Positions 16,995 through 24,651 of a stretch of 64,000 nucleotides of DNA are shown in pieces; the first letter of the stretch is position 1; each line of letters begins with the position of its first letter. The stretch covers positions 124,001 to 188,000 of the forward strand of contig NZ_AYMU01000001.1 in the NCBI RefSeq assembly GCF_000633395.1, read 5' to 3'. This stretch comes from Pseudomonas sp. PH1b. GTDB lineage: Bacteria > Pseudomonadota > Gammaproteobacteria > Pseudomonadales > Pseudomonadaceae. A program made the position numbers and the translations under genes. A model generated the notes under the pieces. That model saw only the letters and a program-made list of their open reading frames with translations, did not search any database and was not told the DNA's origin.

Positions 16995-18167
16995 TTACTT
17001 CGTGGCTTCCAGGGCACTGAGAATCTTGTGGGCGGCCTTGATGCGTTCGTCGTTGGGGTAGTTCTTGTTGGCCAGCAAGACAATGCCGATCTGCTGGCTG
17101 GGCACGAACAGCAGGTAGGCGCCGAAGCCGCTGGTGGAACCGGTCTTGTTGTACAAGGCGTCGGCCTTGGGCGGCTGGGGCGGGGTCAGCCATTGCACCG
17201 GGTGCGGCTCGAGGGCCATTTGCGTCGAGTTGCCGGCCACCAGCCGGGCCAGGGAGACCGGGTAGGCATAGCGTTCCCAGCCCAGGCCCTGGGTCATGTC
17301 ACCCACCTGGTAGTAGCCGCTCTGGGTCGCCAGCAGGGCCTTGTGCAGGGTGTCGTCGAACTGGCCCGGCTGCAGGTTGCCGGCCAGGTATTGCAGCAAG
17401 TCCGCGGCGCTGGTCTTGATCCCGTAGGCCTCGGCGTCCAGAGGCCCGGGGCTGACCCGGATCGGCTGGTTCTGCTTGTCATAGCCCTGGGCGTAATGGC
17501 TCTGCTGGTCTGCTGGCACCTGCAGGTAGCTGTGCTTGAGGCCGAGCTTGGGAAGCAGCGTCTGTTCCAGCAACTGGTCGTACGGCTGGCCCAGGCTGCG
17601 GGCGCTGAGGTAGCCGAACAGGCCGAGGCTGGGGTTGGAATATTGGCGCTGGGTGCCTGGGGTGAAGCGCGGCTTCCAGGTGTTGTAGTAGTCCAGGGTC
17701 TGCTCCTGGGTCTGGACCGCGTCGGGGAACTGCAGCGGCAGGCCGCCGGCGGTGTAGGTGCCCAGCTGCAGCAGGCTGACGCCGTCGAAGGCGCTGCCGC
17801 GCAGGGCCGGCAGGTACTGGCTGGCGTTGTCCTTGAGGGCCAGCTTGCCGCTGGCCTGGGCGTAGCCGGCCAGGGTCGCGGCAAAGGTCTTGCTCACCGA
17901 GCCGACTTCAAACAGGGTGTCGTTGTCCACCGGATGCTGATTGTCCTTGGAGGCGACCCCGTAGTTAAAGTAATGTCGCTGGCCATCAACGATGACCGCC
18001 ACGGCCATGCCGGGGATGCCCTGCTGGTGCATCAGTGGGCGAATGGTGGCATCGACAGTGGTTTTCAGGGCCTGGTCCTGAGGGGTATCGGCCAGGGCGA
18101 CCGAGGTGCCGAGGAGCAGCGCGCAGGCGCTGGTGATGCCTAGTCCGGCTAAGGTTTTTTGTTGCAT
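16995..18167 (-). CDS. ampC: Class C beta-lactamase AmpC
   Basis: A 390-aa periplasmic serine beta-lactamase. The signal peptide covers about residues 1-26 (ends SVALA|DT). All class C motifs are intact: SVSK with nucleophile Ser90, the YSN triad at Tyr176-Asn178 and KTG at 341-343 (precursor numbering). It hydrolyses penicillins and cephalosporins through an acyl-enzyme. The divergent neighbour is the LysR-type regulator AmpR, the standard arrangement for induction by cell-wall recycling products (muropeptides activate, UDP-MurNAc-pentapeptide represses). A strong terminator follows. No truncation or odd codon usage is seen. Confidence 0.95.
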   Translation of the reverse strand: MQQKTLAGLGITSACALLLGTSVALADTPQDQALKTTVDATIRPLMHQQGIPGMAVAVIVDGQRHYFNYGVASKDNQHPVDNDTLFEVGSVSKTFAATLAGYAQASGKLALKDNASQYLPALRGSAFDGVSLLQLGTYTAGGLPLQFPDAVQTQEQTLDYYNTWKPRFTPGTQRQYSNPSLGLFGYLSARSLGQPYDQLLEQTLLPKLGLKHSYLQVPADQQSHYAQGYDKQNQPIRVSPGPLDAEAYGIKTSAADLLQYLAGNLQPGQFDDTLHKALLATQSGYYQVGDMTQGLGWERYAYPVSLARLVAGNSTQMALEPHPVQWLTPPQPPKADALYNKTGSTSGFGAYLLFVPSQQIGIVLLANKNYPNDERIKAAHKILSALEATK

Positions 18168-18393
18168 GATCGGCTGTTTTCCATGAGTTCTGATAATTTT
18201 GACCCCACGCTTGCGTGCGGTTTTCCGCCCCCGGGGTTCTGCCCGAAGGCCCGGTGACGTCGTGCTTGCGAGGTCTTCCTGACAGGGGAGAGCGTGGCCA
18301 GCGCTGCGCGAGCCAGGCCAATGTAGGCAGTCTGCAGAGGATCGGCAAACGACGATATCTCGCAGGAGCCATTAGAAAAACTAGGGAATGAGC
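18168..18393. promoter_or_regulatory. ampC-ampR divergent control region
   Basis: A 226-bp intergenic region holding both promoters and, by analogy with other ampC-ampR pairs, the AmpR operator. The segment nearest ampC is AT-richer (TTCTGATAATTTTGACC at about 18186-18202). A 38-bp AmpR site could not be delimited by eye. Confidence 0.5.
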
Positions 18394-19269
18394 ATGCTGC
18401 GTCCCCATCTGCCGTTGAATGCGCTGCGGGCTTTCGAAGCCTCGGCACGTCATTTGAGCTTCACCCGCGCGGCCATCGAGCTGTGCGTGACCCAGGCTGC
18501 GGTCAGCCATCAGGTCAAGAGCCTGGAGGCCCAGCTCAACGTCACCCTGTTCAAGCGCCTGCCTCGCGGGCTGATGCTCACCAGTGAAGGTGAGACCCTG
18601 TTGCCGGTGCTGCGCGAATGCTTTGACCGCATCGCCCAGACCCTCGGGCGGTTCGACGGCGGCCACTACCGGGAGGTGCTCACCGTGGGCGCGGTAGGGA
18701 CCTTCGCCGTGGGCTGGCTGCTGCCGCGCCTGGCGGATTTCCAGGCCCGCCATCCCTATATCGACCTGCGCCTGAGCACCAACAACAACCGGGTCGACGT
18801 GGCCGCCGAGGGCCTGGACTACGCCATCCGTTTCGGCAGCGGGGCCTGGCATGGCATCGACGCCGAGCGACTGCTGCAGGCGCCGCTGTCGGTGTTGTGC
18901 GTGCCGGAGATCGCTCGCCAGTTGCACAGCCCGGCGGACCTGCTGGGGCAGACCCTGCTGCGCTCCTACCGCACCGATGAATGGCCGCAGTGGTTCCAGG
19001 CGGCGGGACTGGACGGCAACAGCCTGTTGCCCCAGAGCATCGTCTTCGATTCTTCCCTGGGCATGCTGGAAGCAGCGCTGCAGGGCATGGGCGTGGCCCT
19101 GGCGCCACCGCTGATGTTCGAGCGGCAACTGGCCAGCGGCGCGGTGGTGCAGCCGTTCGATCTCGGCATCGTCACCGGCAGTTACTGGCTGACCCGCTTG
19201 CAGTCCCGTGGCGAAACGACGGCCATGGGGGCCTTCAGGGCGTGGCTGCTGGAGACGGCCAAAGGCTAG
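18394..19269 (+). CDS. ampR: LysR-type regulator AmpR
   Basis: A 291-aa DNA-binding regulator of ampC. The N-terminus RPHLPLNALRAFEASARHLS matches the AmpR family closely, with a winged HTH at about residues 8-65 (LSFTRAAIELCVTQAAVSHQ). The effector domain (about 90-285) includes SSLGMLEAALQGMG. ATG 18394 is chosen over the in-frame ATG at 18388 because AGGGA lies 8 nt upstream of it and the product then begins like known AmpR proteins. AmpR binds the intergenic region and switches between activator and repressor depending on bound muropeptide. It is divergent from ampC. Confidence 0.93.
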   Translation: MLRPHLPLNALRAFEASARHLSFTRAAIELCVTQAAVSHQVKSLEAQLNVTLFKRLPRGLMLTSEGETLLPVLRECFDRIAQTLGRFDGGHYREVLTVGAVGTFAVGWLLPRLADFQARHPYIDLRLSTNNNRVDVAAEGLDYAIRFGSGAWHGIDAERLLQAPLSVLCVPEIARQLHSPADLLGQTLLRSYRTDEWPQWFQAAGLDGNSLLPQSIVFDSSLGMLEAALQGMGVALAPPLMFERQLASGAVVQPFDLGIVTGSYWLTRLQSRGETTAMGAFRAWLLETAKG

Positions 19270-19469
19270 GGCAAGGGCCGCGCCCGGGGCAGGGACCTGC
19301 TGGCGCAACCTGGCACCGCTGCGACCTGGCCTGGAGCGACGGACTGTACGGTGGGCGTCGTGCAATCGGCTCGGTGCGCAACCTGCCCTTGGGCGCCTGG
19401 CCGCATCGATGATGCGCACGCCCCCGGGCCGGCGACTACAGGGCGCAAGCGCAGGTCATGGGGCGATCC

Positions 19470-19682
19470 TCAATACCGCCAGTGCCCGGGCATCCAGACC
19501 CATTGGTTGGCCCGCCAGCGGTAGTGCCCGGCCACCCAGTGGTAACCCGGAGCCGGCGCCACCGGTATCACTTCGACAATTGGCGGGGGTGGCCGGCGCG
19601 GATGGGCCGGGGCGACCACGCAACTGGCCAGGGTGGTGCCGAGCAGTGTGGCGATAAGGAAGGCTTGGAGGGCGCGGAGCAT
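19470..19682 (-). CDS. Small lipoprotein with W-x-x-G-x-W type repeats
   Basis: A 70-aa product. Type II signal peptide MLRALQAFLIATLLGTTLAS, then Cys21 (lipobox L-A-S-C). The mature part has a Pro-rich linker and two aromatic repeats, YHWVAGHYRW and WVWMPGHWRY, the pattern of WXXGXW/YXWxxGHW-repeat envelope proteins. Function in the family is unknown; an outer-membrane location is likely. It is the last of five minus-strand genes containing an ECF sigma operon, and a sister repeat protein is the first (21334-21651). A palindrome-like box upstream (about 19735-19754) resembles one upstream of that sister. Confidence 0.75.
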   Translation of the reverse strand: MLRALQAFLIATLLGTTLASCVVAPAHPRRPPPPIVEVIPVAPAPGYHWVAGHYRWRANQWVWMPGHWRY

Positions 19683-19776
19683 GGTCAGGTTTCCCGAAGG
19701 TTGGCAGAAGGCCCACTGCGCTGAGGGGCCGTTGCTGATTGAACGCGGTTCGCCAGGCAATCCGTCGCCGGTGTCG

Positions 19777-20256
19777 TCAATTGCGCTTGGCCCCGCGGTT
19801 TTTTCCGCCGTCACGCAGGTACATGGCCTCCACCAGTTGCTGACGCTCGCTGAGCGACAAGCTGGCGGCGAAGGTCGCCAGGGCCTCGTCGACCCGGGCC
19901 CGCAGGGCACTGTCAGCTTCCCGGGATTTGCCCAGCTCGGCGTCCAGGGCGCCGCGGTCCAGTTGATCGGCCGCCAGTTCGCGGACCACTCCCTGGCGCG
20001 CTTCGCGCCCGGCGCTGATCAGCGCCTGGCTGTCATTGCGGGTCTGGCGCAGCAGCTGGCGCAACTGCCGGCGATGCTCCTCCGGCATCAAAGCCATGGC
20101 CTGGCGCAGGCCATGCTGGGGCACCGCCAGGGCCTGCACGGGTCTGGGCTGGCCGAGCCACTGGTAGAGGCCGCCGGCCACGCCACCGATGAGAAATACA
20201 TTGAGCAGCAGCGACAGCACCAGGAAGGTTTTCAGCGCACGGGTGGACTGGCTCAC
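19777..20256 (-). CDS. Periplasmic metal/stress sensor, CnrR/CpxP-like (heavy-metal resistance domain)
   Basis: A 159-aa membrane-anchored periplasmic protein. One N-terminal helix (about residues 12-34, FLVLSLLLNVFLIGGVAGG) precedes a four-helix domain rich in Leu, Arg and Gln with RQAMALMPEEHRRQLRQLLR and LSERQQLVEAMYLRDGG, the pattern of the CnrR/CpxP/Spy-like 'periplasmic heavy-metal sensor' family. The GTG start overlaps the stop of the anti-sigma gene by 4 bp (GTGA), so the two are translationally coupled. In the cnr system such a protein holds the anti-sigma factor and responds to metal. The signal here is unknown. Confidence 0.75.
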   Translation of the reverse strand: MSQSTRALKTFLVLSLLLNVFLIGGVAGGLYQWLGQPRPVQALAVPQHGLRQAMALMPEEHRRQLRQLLRQTRNDSQALISAGREARQGVVRELAADQLDRGALDAELGKSREADSALRARVDEALATFAASLSLSERQQLVEAMYLRDGGKNRGAKRN

Positions 20257-20693
20257 TGTTCGGCCTCCTCGGCATTGATGCTCAGGATGAAATCCGCGTC
20301 GCTCTGGTCGAAGACACTGGGCAGGGCTTCGGCAAAGGAGCTGGGCAGGGGCAGGCTCAGGGTCACCGCCAGCATGCCGGCGGCGACCCCGGCCAGGCCC
20401 ACGCCGACCCAGCCCAGGGACGCCAGCCAACTGGCGTAGCGCCGCCAGAAGGACGGCAGCGGCGGGCGGCCGGGCGCTGTGGCGAGAATCTGCCGGACCA
20501 GCGCCGGGCTCGGCTCGGGCAACTGATAACGGTCCAGCTGGCGGTCGAGCCAGATGGCCTGTTGCAGTGCCTCCTGGGCCCAGGCGTTACCGGTACTGAG
20601 CAGCGCCTGGGCGCTGGCGCGCTCCTCGGCGGGCCAGCGTTGCAGGTCCGCGCCATAGGCCTCGGCCAGGTGCACGAAGCGTTCGGGGGTCAT
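20253..20693 (-). CDS. Anti-sigma factor, single-pass membrane protein
   Basis: A 146-aa protein. The N-terminal cytoplasmic domain (about 1-80) begins MTPERFVHLAEAYGADLQRW and has a zinc-free anti-sigma-like helical pattern. One transmembrane helix lies at about residues 88-112 (ASLGWVGVGLAGVAAGMLAV) and a short periplasmic tail ends in DADFILSINAEEAEQ. Its start overlaps the sigma stop (ATGA) and its stop overlaps the next gene, so sigma, anti-sigma and sensor form one coupled operon. The role is inferred from topology and position more than from sequence similarity. Confidence 0.75.
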   Translation of the reverse strand: MTPERFVHLAEAYGADLQRWPAEERASAQALLSTGNAWAQEALQQAIWLDRQLDRYQLPEPSPALVRQILATAPGRPPLPSFWRRYASWLASLGWVGVGLAGVAAGMLAVTLSLPLPSSFAEALPSVFDQSDADFILSINAEEAEQ

Positions 20694-21277
20694 GGTGTTC
20701 TCCTTCCTGAGATGTCCGCGCCGGGGGCCTCGGCGAGGTGGCTGCGCAGGTTGCGCCGGGCCCGCGACAGCAGGCTTTCCAGGGCCTCGACGCTGATCTG
20801 CATCAGCGCCGCAGCCTCGGTGTTGGACAACTCCTGGTAGTACTGCAGGACGATCGCCTCGCGCTGGCGCTCCGGCAGTTGGTCCAGGGCCTGGGCCATG
20901 CGCCGGCTCTGCGCGCTGGCCTCCAGTTGTTCATCGGGCGCCGGGCGGGTGTCCAGCGCTTCGCAGGCGTGCTCGCTATCGACCGGCACATGCTCCTTGC
21001 GCCGGCGCAGGCGCAGGCGGTCGTAGCACAGGTTCAGCGCCACCCGGTGCAACCAGGTGTCGAACCGTGCCTGTTCGCTGCGCCAGCTGGCGGCCTGTTT
21101 CCAGATCCGCAGGAAGCTCTCCTGGGCGATGTCCCGGGCTTCGTCGGCATCCCCCAGCAGCCGGCTGGCCAGGGCCAGCAGGCGCGGCAGCTTGCGCGTG
21201 ACCATTTCTTTCACGGCCTGCGCGTCGTTGTTGCCGATGCGTTTGAGCAACTCCAGATCCGGGTCGGTTTCGTTCAA
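20690..21277 (-). CDS. ECF-family RNA polymerase sigma factor
   Basis: A 195-aa sigma-70 family protein. Region 2 (about residues 25-95) contains DADEARDIAQESFLRIWK, the core-binding and -10 recognition segment, and RFDTWLHRVALNLCYDRLR. Region 4 (about 130-180) carries LPERQREAIVLQYYQELSN and the HTH AAALMQISVEALESLLSRAR. It is followed by a membrane anti-sigma factor and a periplasmic sensor, both with overlapping starts. The regulon probably includes the flanking W-x-x-G-x-W genes. It is distinct from the FecI-type sigma at 25.6 kb. Confidence 0.88.
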   Translation of the reverse strand: MNETDPDLELLKRIGNNDAQAVKEMVTRKLPRLLALASRLLGDADEARDIAQESFLRIWKQAASWRSEQARFDTWLHRVALNLCYDRLRLRRRKEHVPVDSEHACEALDTRPAPDEQLEASAQSRRMAQALDQLPERQREAIVLQYYQELSNTEAAALMQISVEALESLLSRARRNLRSHLAEAPGADISGRRTP

Positions 21278-21333
21278 ATGGGCAGGTCTCGGTCCGCTAA
21301 CGGGGTAGTCCAGGGCATCAGGGCATCAGGGCA

Positions 21334-21651
21334 TCAGCGCACCCAGCGGCCTTCGACCCAGTACCAGCGCGGCCCGTGGGCCTGCCAATGGCCGGGCATC
21401 CAGCGCCCGCGCTGCATCACCGGTTGCCAGTGGCCGGGCACCCAGACGTAGCCGTGCCCGCGCCAGCGCCAGTTGCCGCGGTCCCAGGCGTAGCCGGGGC
21501 GGGCCAGCGGCATCGGCTCATAGCGCATGGGCGGTGGCGCCTGCTGGATGATGATGGTTTCGGCATAAGTGGGCGTGCTTGCCAGCGCACCAAGTGCCAG
21601 GGGGACCAGCAGCAACGTGCGCAGACGCAGCAGGGAACGGACAAGCTTCAT
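21334..21651 (-). CDS. Exported protein with YxWxxGHW repeats
   Basis: A 105-aa secreted protein. The signal peptide covers about residues 1-30 (RTLLLVPLALGALASTPTYA|ET). The mature domain consists of aromatic repeats: YAWDRGNWRWRG, YVWVPGHWQPV, GRWMPGHWQA and YWVEGRWVR. The repeat matches the WXXGXW family. An AAGGAG site lies about 6 nt before the ATG. It lies 56 bp upstream of the ECF sigma gene on the same strand and may be co-transcribed. The ends of the Trp-rich repeats are all Gly-(H/N/R)-W, suggesting a short beta-hairpin unit. Partners are unknown. Confidence 0.8.
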   Translation of the reverse strand: MKLVRSLLRLRTLLLVPLALGALASTPTYAETIIIQQAPPPMRYEPMPLARPGYAWDRGNWRWRGHGYVWVPGHWQPVMQRGRWMPGHWQAHGPRWYWVEGRWVR

Positions 21652-21938
21652 GATGACTCCTTCAGGCCTGCGTTCGCTGATGAACGCAGCTGATGGGTTC
21701 AACGATAGATGGGCTGGGAATCCGTCGCGGGCAACTGAAATTTTTATCCGCGCCTGGTTCAACCCGGGTTCAGCTGGCGCGGGCAGGGCGCTGGCAGAGG
21801 CGGCGGGAAATATTTGTGCAGGGGCGGCGACGGATGTCTGCGCGCTGCGCCGTTGAATCAGTAACCGTGCAGCAACGGCTGGCGATGGTCGCCAGCGGCG
21901 CTTGCCGGTCGTATCACTGAACCCATGAGGAATTGACC

Positions 21939-22055
21939 ATGTCCCGTCGTATTGCACTGCTGATTGTCATGGCCACCCTGCTCTCCCTGGGCGGTTGCGT
22001 GGTGTACCCCGGGCACTACCACGGCTGCTGCTATCGCTATGGCTACTACCGCTAG
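21939..22055 (+). CDS. Tiny lipoprotein (38 aa), His/Tyr/Cys-rich tail
   Basis: ATG at 21939 with GAGG about 9 nt upstream opens 38 codons. MSRRIALLIVMATLLSLGGC is a type II signal peptide with lipobox L-G-G-C (Cys20). The mature tail of 19 residues is VVYPGHYHGCCYRYGYYR: a Cys pair, two His and five Tyr, suggesting metal binding, though this is inference. It is divergent from the ECF operon and its lead repeat protein, and its tail resembles the aromatic composition of those proteins. Confidence 0.65.
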   Translation: MSRRIALLIVMATLLSLGGCVVYPGHYHGCCYRYGYYR

Positions 22056-22191
22056 GGCGCTGGGATGAAGACCGGCGTGCCCCACGGTTCTTGGCTAACT
22101 CCCGGGGCCCCGGCACAATCCTCGACCTTGCAGGGCCTGCCTGGCCGTCGGGTTGATGGCGGGCATGGCCCGATGCCGTGGAGGAAGGTGG

Positions 22192-23007
22192 ATGCCCGTC
22201 TTGAACGAACAGGATCAGCCCCAGGATCCGGATGCGATTGCGCGCCCGGTGTGCGCCTTGCGCATCTCGACTCAGGAACAGCGCTGGGAGCGGCCGTGGC
22301 ACAGCCACCGCAAGGCCCAGTTGCTGTTTCCATTGGCCGGCGTGCTCAGTTGCGAGAGCGCCGAGGGCCTGTGGCTGGCACCGCCGCAATGCGCGGTATG
22401 GATCCCCAGCGCCACCGAACATCGGGTCCAGGGGTTGGAGAACGCCATGGGCTATTGCCTGTTCGTCGAACCCGAGCATGCCCGCTCACTGCCACAGGCC
22501 TGCTGCACCCTGGCAGTGTCGCCACTATTGCAGGAACTGCTGCAACGCTGCGCGCAGTTGCCCGTTCTCTATGACCAGCAGGGGGCCGAGGGGCGGTTGA
22601 TGGCCGTGGCCCTGGACGAGCTGGCGGCCGCTCCCCGGGAGCAGATCCACCTGCCCATGCCCCGGCATGAACAGTTGCGGCGCCTGGCCGGGCAGATCCT
22701 TGAACAGCCGGAACGCCGCCTGAGCCTTGGGCAATGGGCCGAGCAGATCGGCCTCAGCGAACGCAGCCTGAGCCGTCTGATTGTGGCCGAGACCGGCCTG
22801 AGCTTCGGCCGCTGGCAACGCCAGTTGCACATTCTTCTGGGGCTCAAGCAATTGGGCCGGGGCGACTCGGTGGAACGGGTCGCGCTGACCCTGGGCTATG
22901 ACAGCGCCAGCGCCTTTATCCGCATGTTCAAGAAAGCCGTCGGCCAGCCGCCGGGGCGCTTCTTTGCCGAACGCCGTCAGGCCCTGGAACACGACCAACC
23001 CCTGTAG
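22192..23007 (+). CDS. AraC-family transcriptional regulator with N-terminal cupin domain
   Basis: A 271-aa regulator. The N-terminal cupin-like sensor (about 20-110) includes WHSHRKAQLLFPLAGVLSC, whose His pair is typical of the AraC sensor cupin. The C-terminal double HTH (about 165-262) has LSLGQWAEQIGLSERSLSRL and VALTLGYDSASAFIRMFKKA followed by GQPPGRFF. The ATG at 22192 has a strong GGAGGAAGG site. Regulators of this layout usually control a neighbouring efflux or permease gene, but none is adjacent here. The stop codon TAG lies inside a REP-like element (CTGTAGCCGCTG), so the mobile element supplies the C-terminal end. Confidence 0.88.
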   Translation: MPVLNEQDQPQDPDAIARPVCALRISTQEQRWERPWHSHRKAQLLFPLAGVLSCESAEGLWLAPPQCAVWIPSATEHRVQGLENAMGYCLFVEPEHARSLPQACCTLAVSPLLQELLQRCAQLPVLYDQQGAEGRLMAVALDELAAAPREQIHLPMPRHEQLRRLAGQILEQPERRLSLGQWAEQIGLSERSLSRLIVAETGLSFGRWQRQLHILLGLKQLGRGDSVERVALTLGYDSASAFIRMFKKAVGQPPGRFFAERRQALEHDQPL

Positions 23008-23025
23008 CCGCTGCCGAGCCCGCGA
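23002..23025 (+). repeat. REP-like element, CTGTAGCCGCTGCCGAGCC type (second copy)
   Basis: This matches the element at 2569-2592 over its first 19 bases and then diverges. It overlaps the AraC-gene stop codon. A GC-rich inverted arm follows (about 23022-23046). Confidence 0.55.
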
Positions 23026-23171
23026 GGCTGCGCAAAGGACCGCAGGGCCTTGCCTGACGAACACCAGCGCCTTGAAGATCGCCACGGCCATTTCCAGCAT
23101 TGCGGTCGTTTGGCCGGATTGATCAATAACTTGTCAATCTCGACTGATGCGGACAGGCCAGCAGGAGAAGA

Positions 23172-23193
23172 TGATAACCATTCTTGTTTATCA
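23172..23193 (+). promoter_or_regulatory. Candidate Fur box
   Basis: TGATAA and TTATCA bracket CCATTCTTGT. The pattern GATAACCATTC resembles Pseudomonas Fur sites (GATAATGATAATCATTATC consensus), with one extra base in the spacing. It ends 19 nt before the start of the following orphan gene, overlapping its likely transcript start. Confidence 0.45.
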
Positions 23194-23212
23194 GCTCTCT
23201 TGAGGTGTTCCC

Positions 23213-23629
23213 ATGTACTTCGATCATCAGCATTTTCCCCTGGTCTGGATGCGTCCCGCCGAGGGCGCCGGGCAGCCGGGAGTCGAGCCGTTCCAGCAGT
23301 TGGAGGCGTTGATGCAGCGCGGTCAGGCCTTTGTCCTGATGAGCGATGCCATGCCCGATCCTGCGCAGCGCAACTCCCAGCAGAGCAAGGCATTGCTCAA
23401 GCAGGGTTCGTTGTGGATGAAACGCAACAAGGCGGCGATCCGTCGCTGGATCAAGGCCATGATCGTCATCGCCCCGGAGCCCGAGGCCCAGGCCGGGGTC
23501 GAGGCCTTTGCCGATACCTATGAAAAGTTCTGGGGTTATCCGCTGTTGCACAGTGCCTCGGCGCTGGCGGCCGCCAGCCTGGCCCAGCAACTGCTGGCGC
23601 CACCGCGCAGCAACCGGCACAACTGGTGA
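23213..23629 (+). CDS. Conserved-looking hypothetical protein, possibly iron-regulated
   Basis: A 138-aa cytoplasmic protein with no signal or membrane segment, starting MYFDHQHFPLVWMRPAEGAG. The middle is a basic helix (SLWMKRNKAAIRRWIKAMIV) followed by PEPEAQAGVEAFADTYEKFW and an Ala/Leu-rich C-terminal helix. I do not recognise a named family. The composition (FVLMSD, then a tightly packed helix) resembles small regulators that sit beside siderophore genes, but this is not evidence of function. The candidate Fur box just upstream suggests expression under iron limitation. It is transcribed alone, convergent with a GNAT gene. Confidence 0.65.
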   Translation: MYFDHQHFPLVWMRPAEGAGQPGVEPFQQLEALMQRGQAFVLMSDAMPDPAQRNSQQSKALLKQGSLWMKRNKAAIRRWIKAMIVIAPEPEAQAGVEAFADTYEKFWGYPLLHSASALAAASLAQQLLAPPRSNRHNW

Positions 23630-23646
23630 GGGCGGCGCGGCGGCCC

Positions 23647-24093
23647 CTAGCCACGCAGGTGTTCGGGGACGTTAGCGGTGATCACCTTGCCCATGCTGAT
23701 CCGTGGTTCGGCCTGATAGCCCAGGGCCTGGTAGAAGCTTTGCACGGCGGCGTTGCTGCTGAGGATCTGCAGGTTGATCTTCAGGCAGCCGCGGCCCTGC
23801 AGGGCCTGTTCGCCATGGCGCACCAGGGCCCGGCCGGTGCCGAGCCGGCGCTGTTGCGGGTCCACCGCCAGGGCGTAGAGCCAGCCAAGGTGGCCGTCAT
23901 AGCCGGCCATCAGGGTGCCTATGACCTGTCCTTGGTCCAGGGCGACGAAGAACAGGCCGTCATCCACCGCGAGCTTGCGGTCGATGGCCAGGCTCGGGGT
24001 GTTGTGGGCCGTGTCGTAGCCGAAGCTGCGGTGCCACAGGTCGATCACCGTCTGGCGATGGTGGAGGTTGCTGTATTCGACGATCTGGATCAT
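23647..24093 (-). CDS. GNAT family N-acetyltransferase (YpeA-like)
   Basis: A 148-aa cytoplasmic acetyltransferase. Motif A is LYALAVDPQQRRLGTGRALVR (Q/R-x-x-G-x-G/A CoA loop at about residues 79-90), and motif B is QILSSNAAVQSFYQALGY with the conserved Asn and Tyr. The N-terminus VEYSNLHHRQTVIDLW fits YpeA-type enzymes. It transfers acetyl from acetyl-CoA to an amine of unknown identity. It lies 42 bp downstream of the next exported-protein gene on the same strand. Confidence 0.85.
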   Translation of the reverse strand: MIQIVEYSNLHHRQTVIDLWHRSFGYDTAHNTPSLAIDRKLAVDDGLFFVALDQGQVIGTLMAGYDGHLGWLYALAVDPQQRRLGTGRALVRHGEQALQGRGCLKINLQILSSNAAVQSFYQALGYQAEPRISMGKVITANVPEHLRG

Positions 24094-24135
24094 GGCGTGG
24101 CTCGCTAAAGTGGGGGGAGCACAGAGGGGCGGGTT

Positions 24136-24582
24136 TCAGTCCTGATGGCCGGGCCAGGTTTCGGTGGGGAAATAGGCTTCCAGCCCCGGTTCCTTGTGGC
24201 CCACCCCGTCCCGGGTCCAGTAGCAGCTCAAGCGTGAGTAGTTGTCCAGGTCGCCGCGCACCAGGCAGGTGGCGTTGTGCCCCGGCCAGCTGAAACGCAG
24301 CACATCGGCCTCGGCTATGCTGGCCCGCTCCACTTTGCCGGTGGCGGTGGTGGTCTTGCCGTCGATGGTCTTGACCAGGGTCAGGCCCTGGTTTTCGTAG
24401 CGGATCACCGCGCTGCCCGAGTAGGTCGGCCCGCCATCGGGCTCCTTGCCGATCAGCATGAACTGGCCGGGCACCATGCTGTAGTAGATGTGAAGGTCCT
24501 GGTCCTGCTTGGGCGTGGCCTGGGCGGCGAGGCTGGCCAGCAGCAGGCCGAGGAGGGGCGCACGGCGGGAGAAATACGGCAT
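24136..24582 (-). CDS. Exported hypothetical protein
   Basis: A 148-aa protein with a signal peptide (RRAPLLGLLLASLAAQA|TP, cleavage about residue 22). The mature domain appears beta-rich: YYSMVPGQFMLIGKEP, then VIRYENQGLTLVKTID and LRFSWPGHNATCLVRGDLDN. One disulfide is possible between the two cysteines (TCLVRG and LSCYWTRD). No family is recognised. It sits between the GNAT and the XRE-cupin regulator, all on the minus strand, but with gaps of 42 and 69 bp that do not prove an operon. Confidence 0.6.
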   Translation of the reverse strand: MPYFSRRAPLLGLLLASLAAQATPKQDQDLHIYYSMVPGQFMLIGKEPDGGPTYSGSAVIRYENQGLTLVKTIDGKTTTATGKVERASIAEADVLRFSWPGHNATCLVRGDLDNYSRLSCYWTRDGVGHKEPGLEAYFPTETWPGHQD

Positions 24583-24651
24583 TGATGCTCACTCCTGTTG
24601 AGGCGGGGGGCCATGATTCCAGACTTGGCCCGACAGATAAACGCCCGGGCT

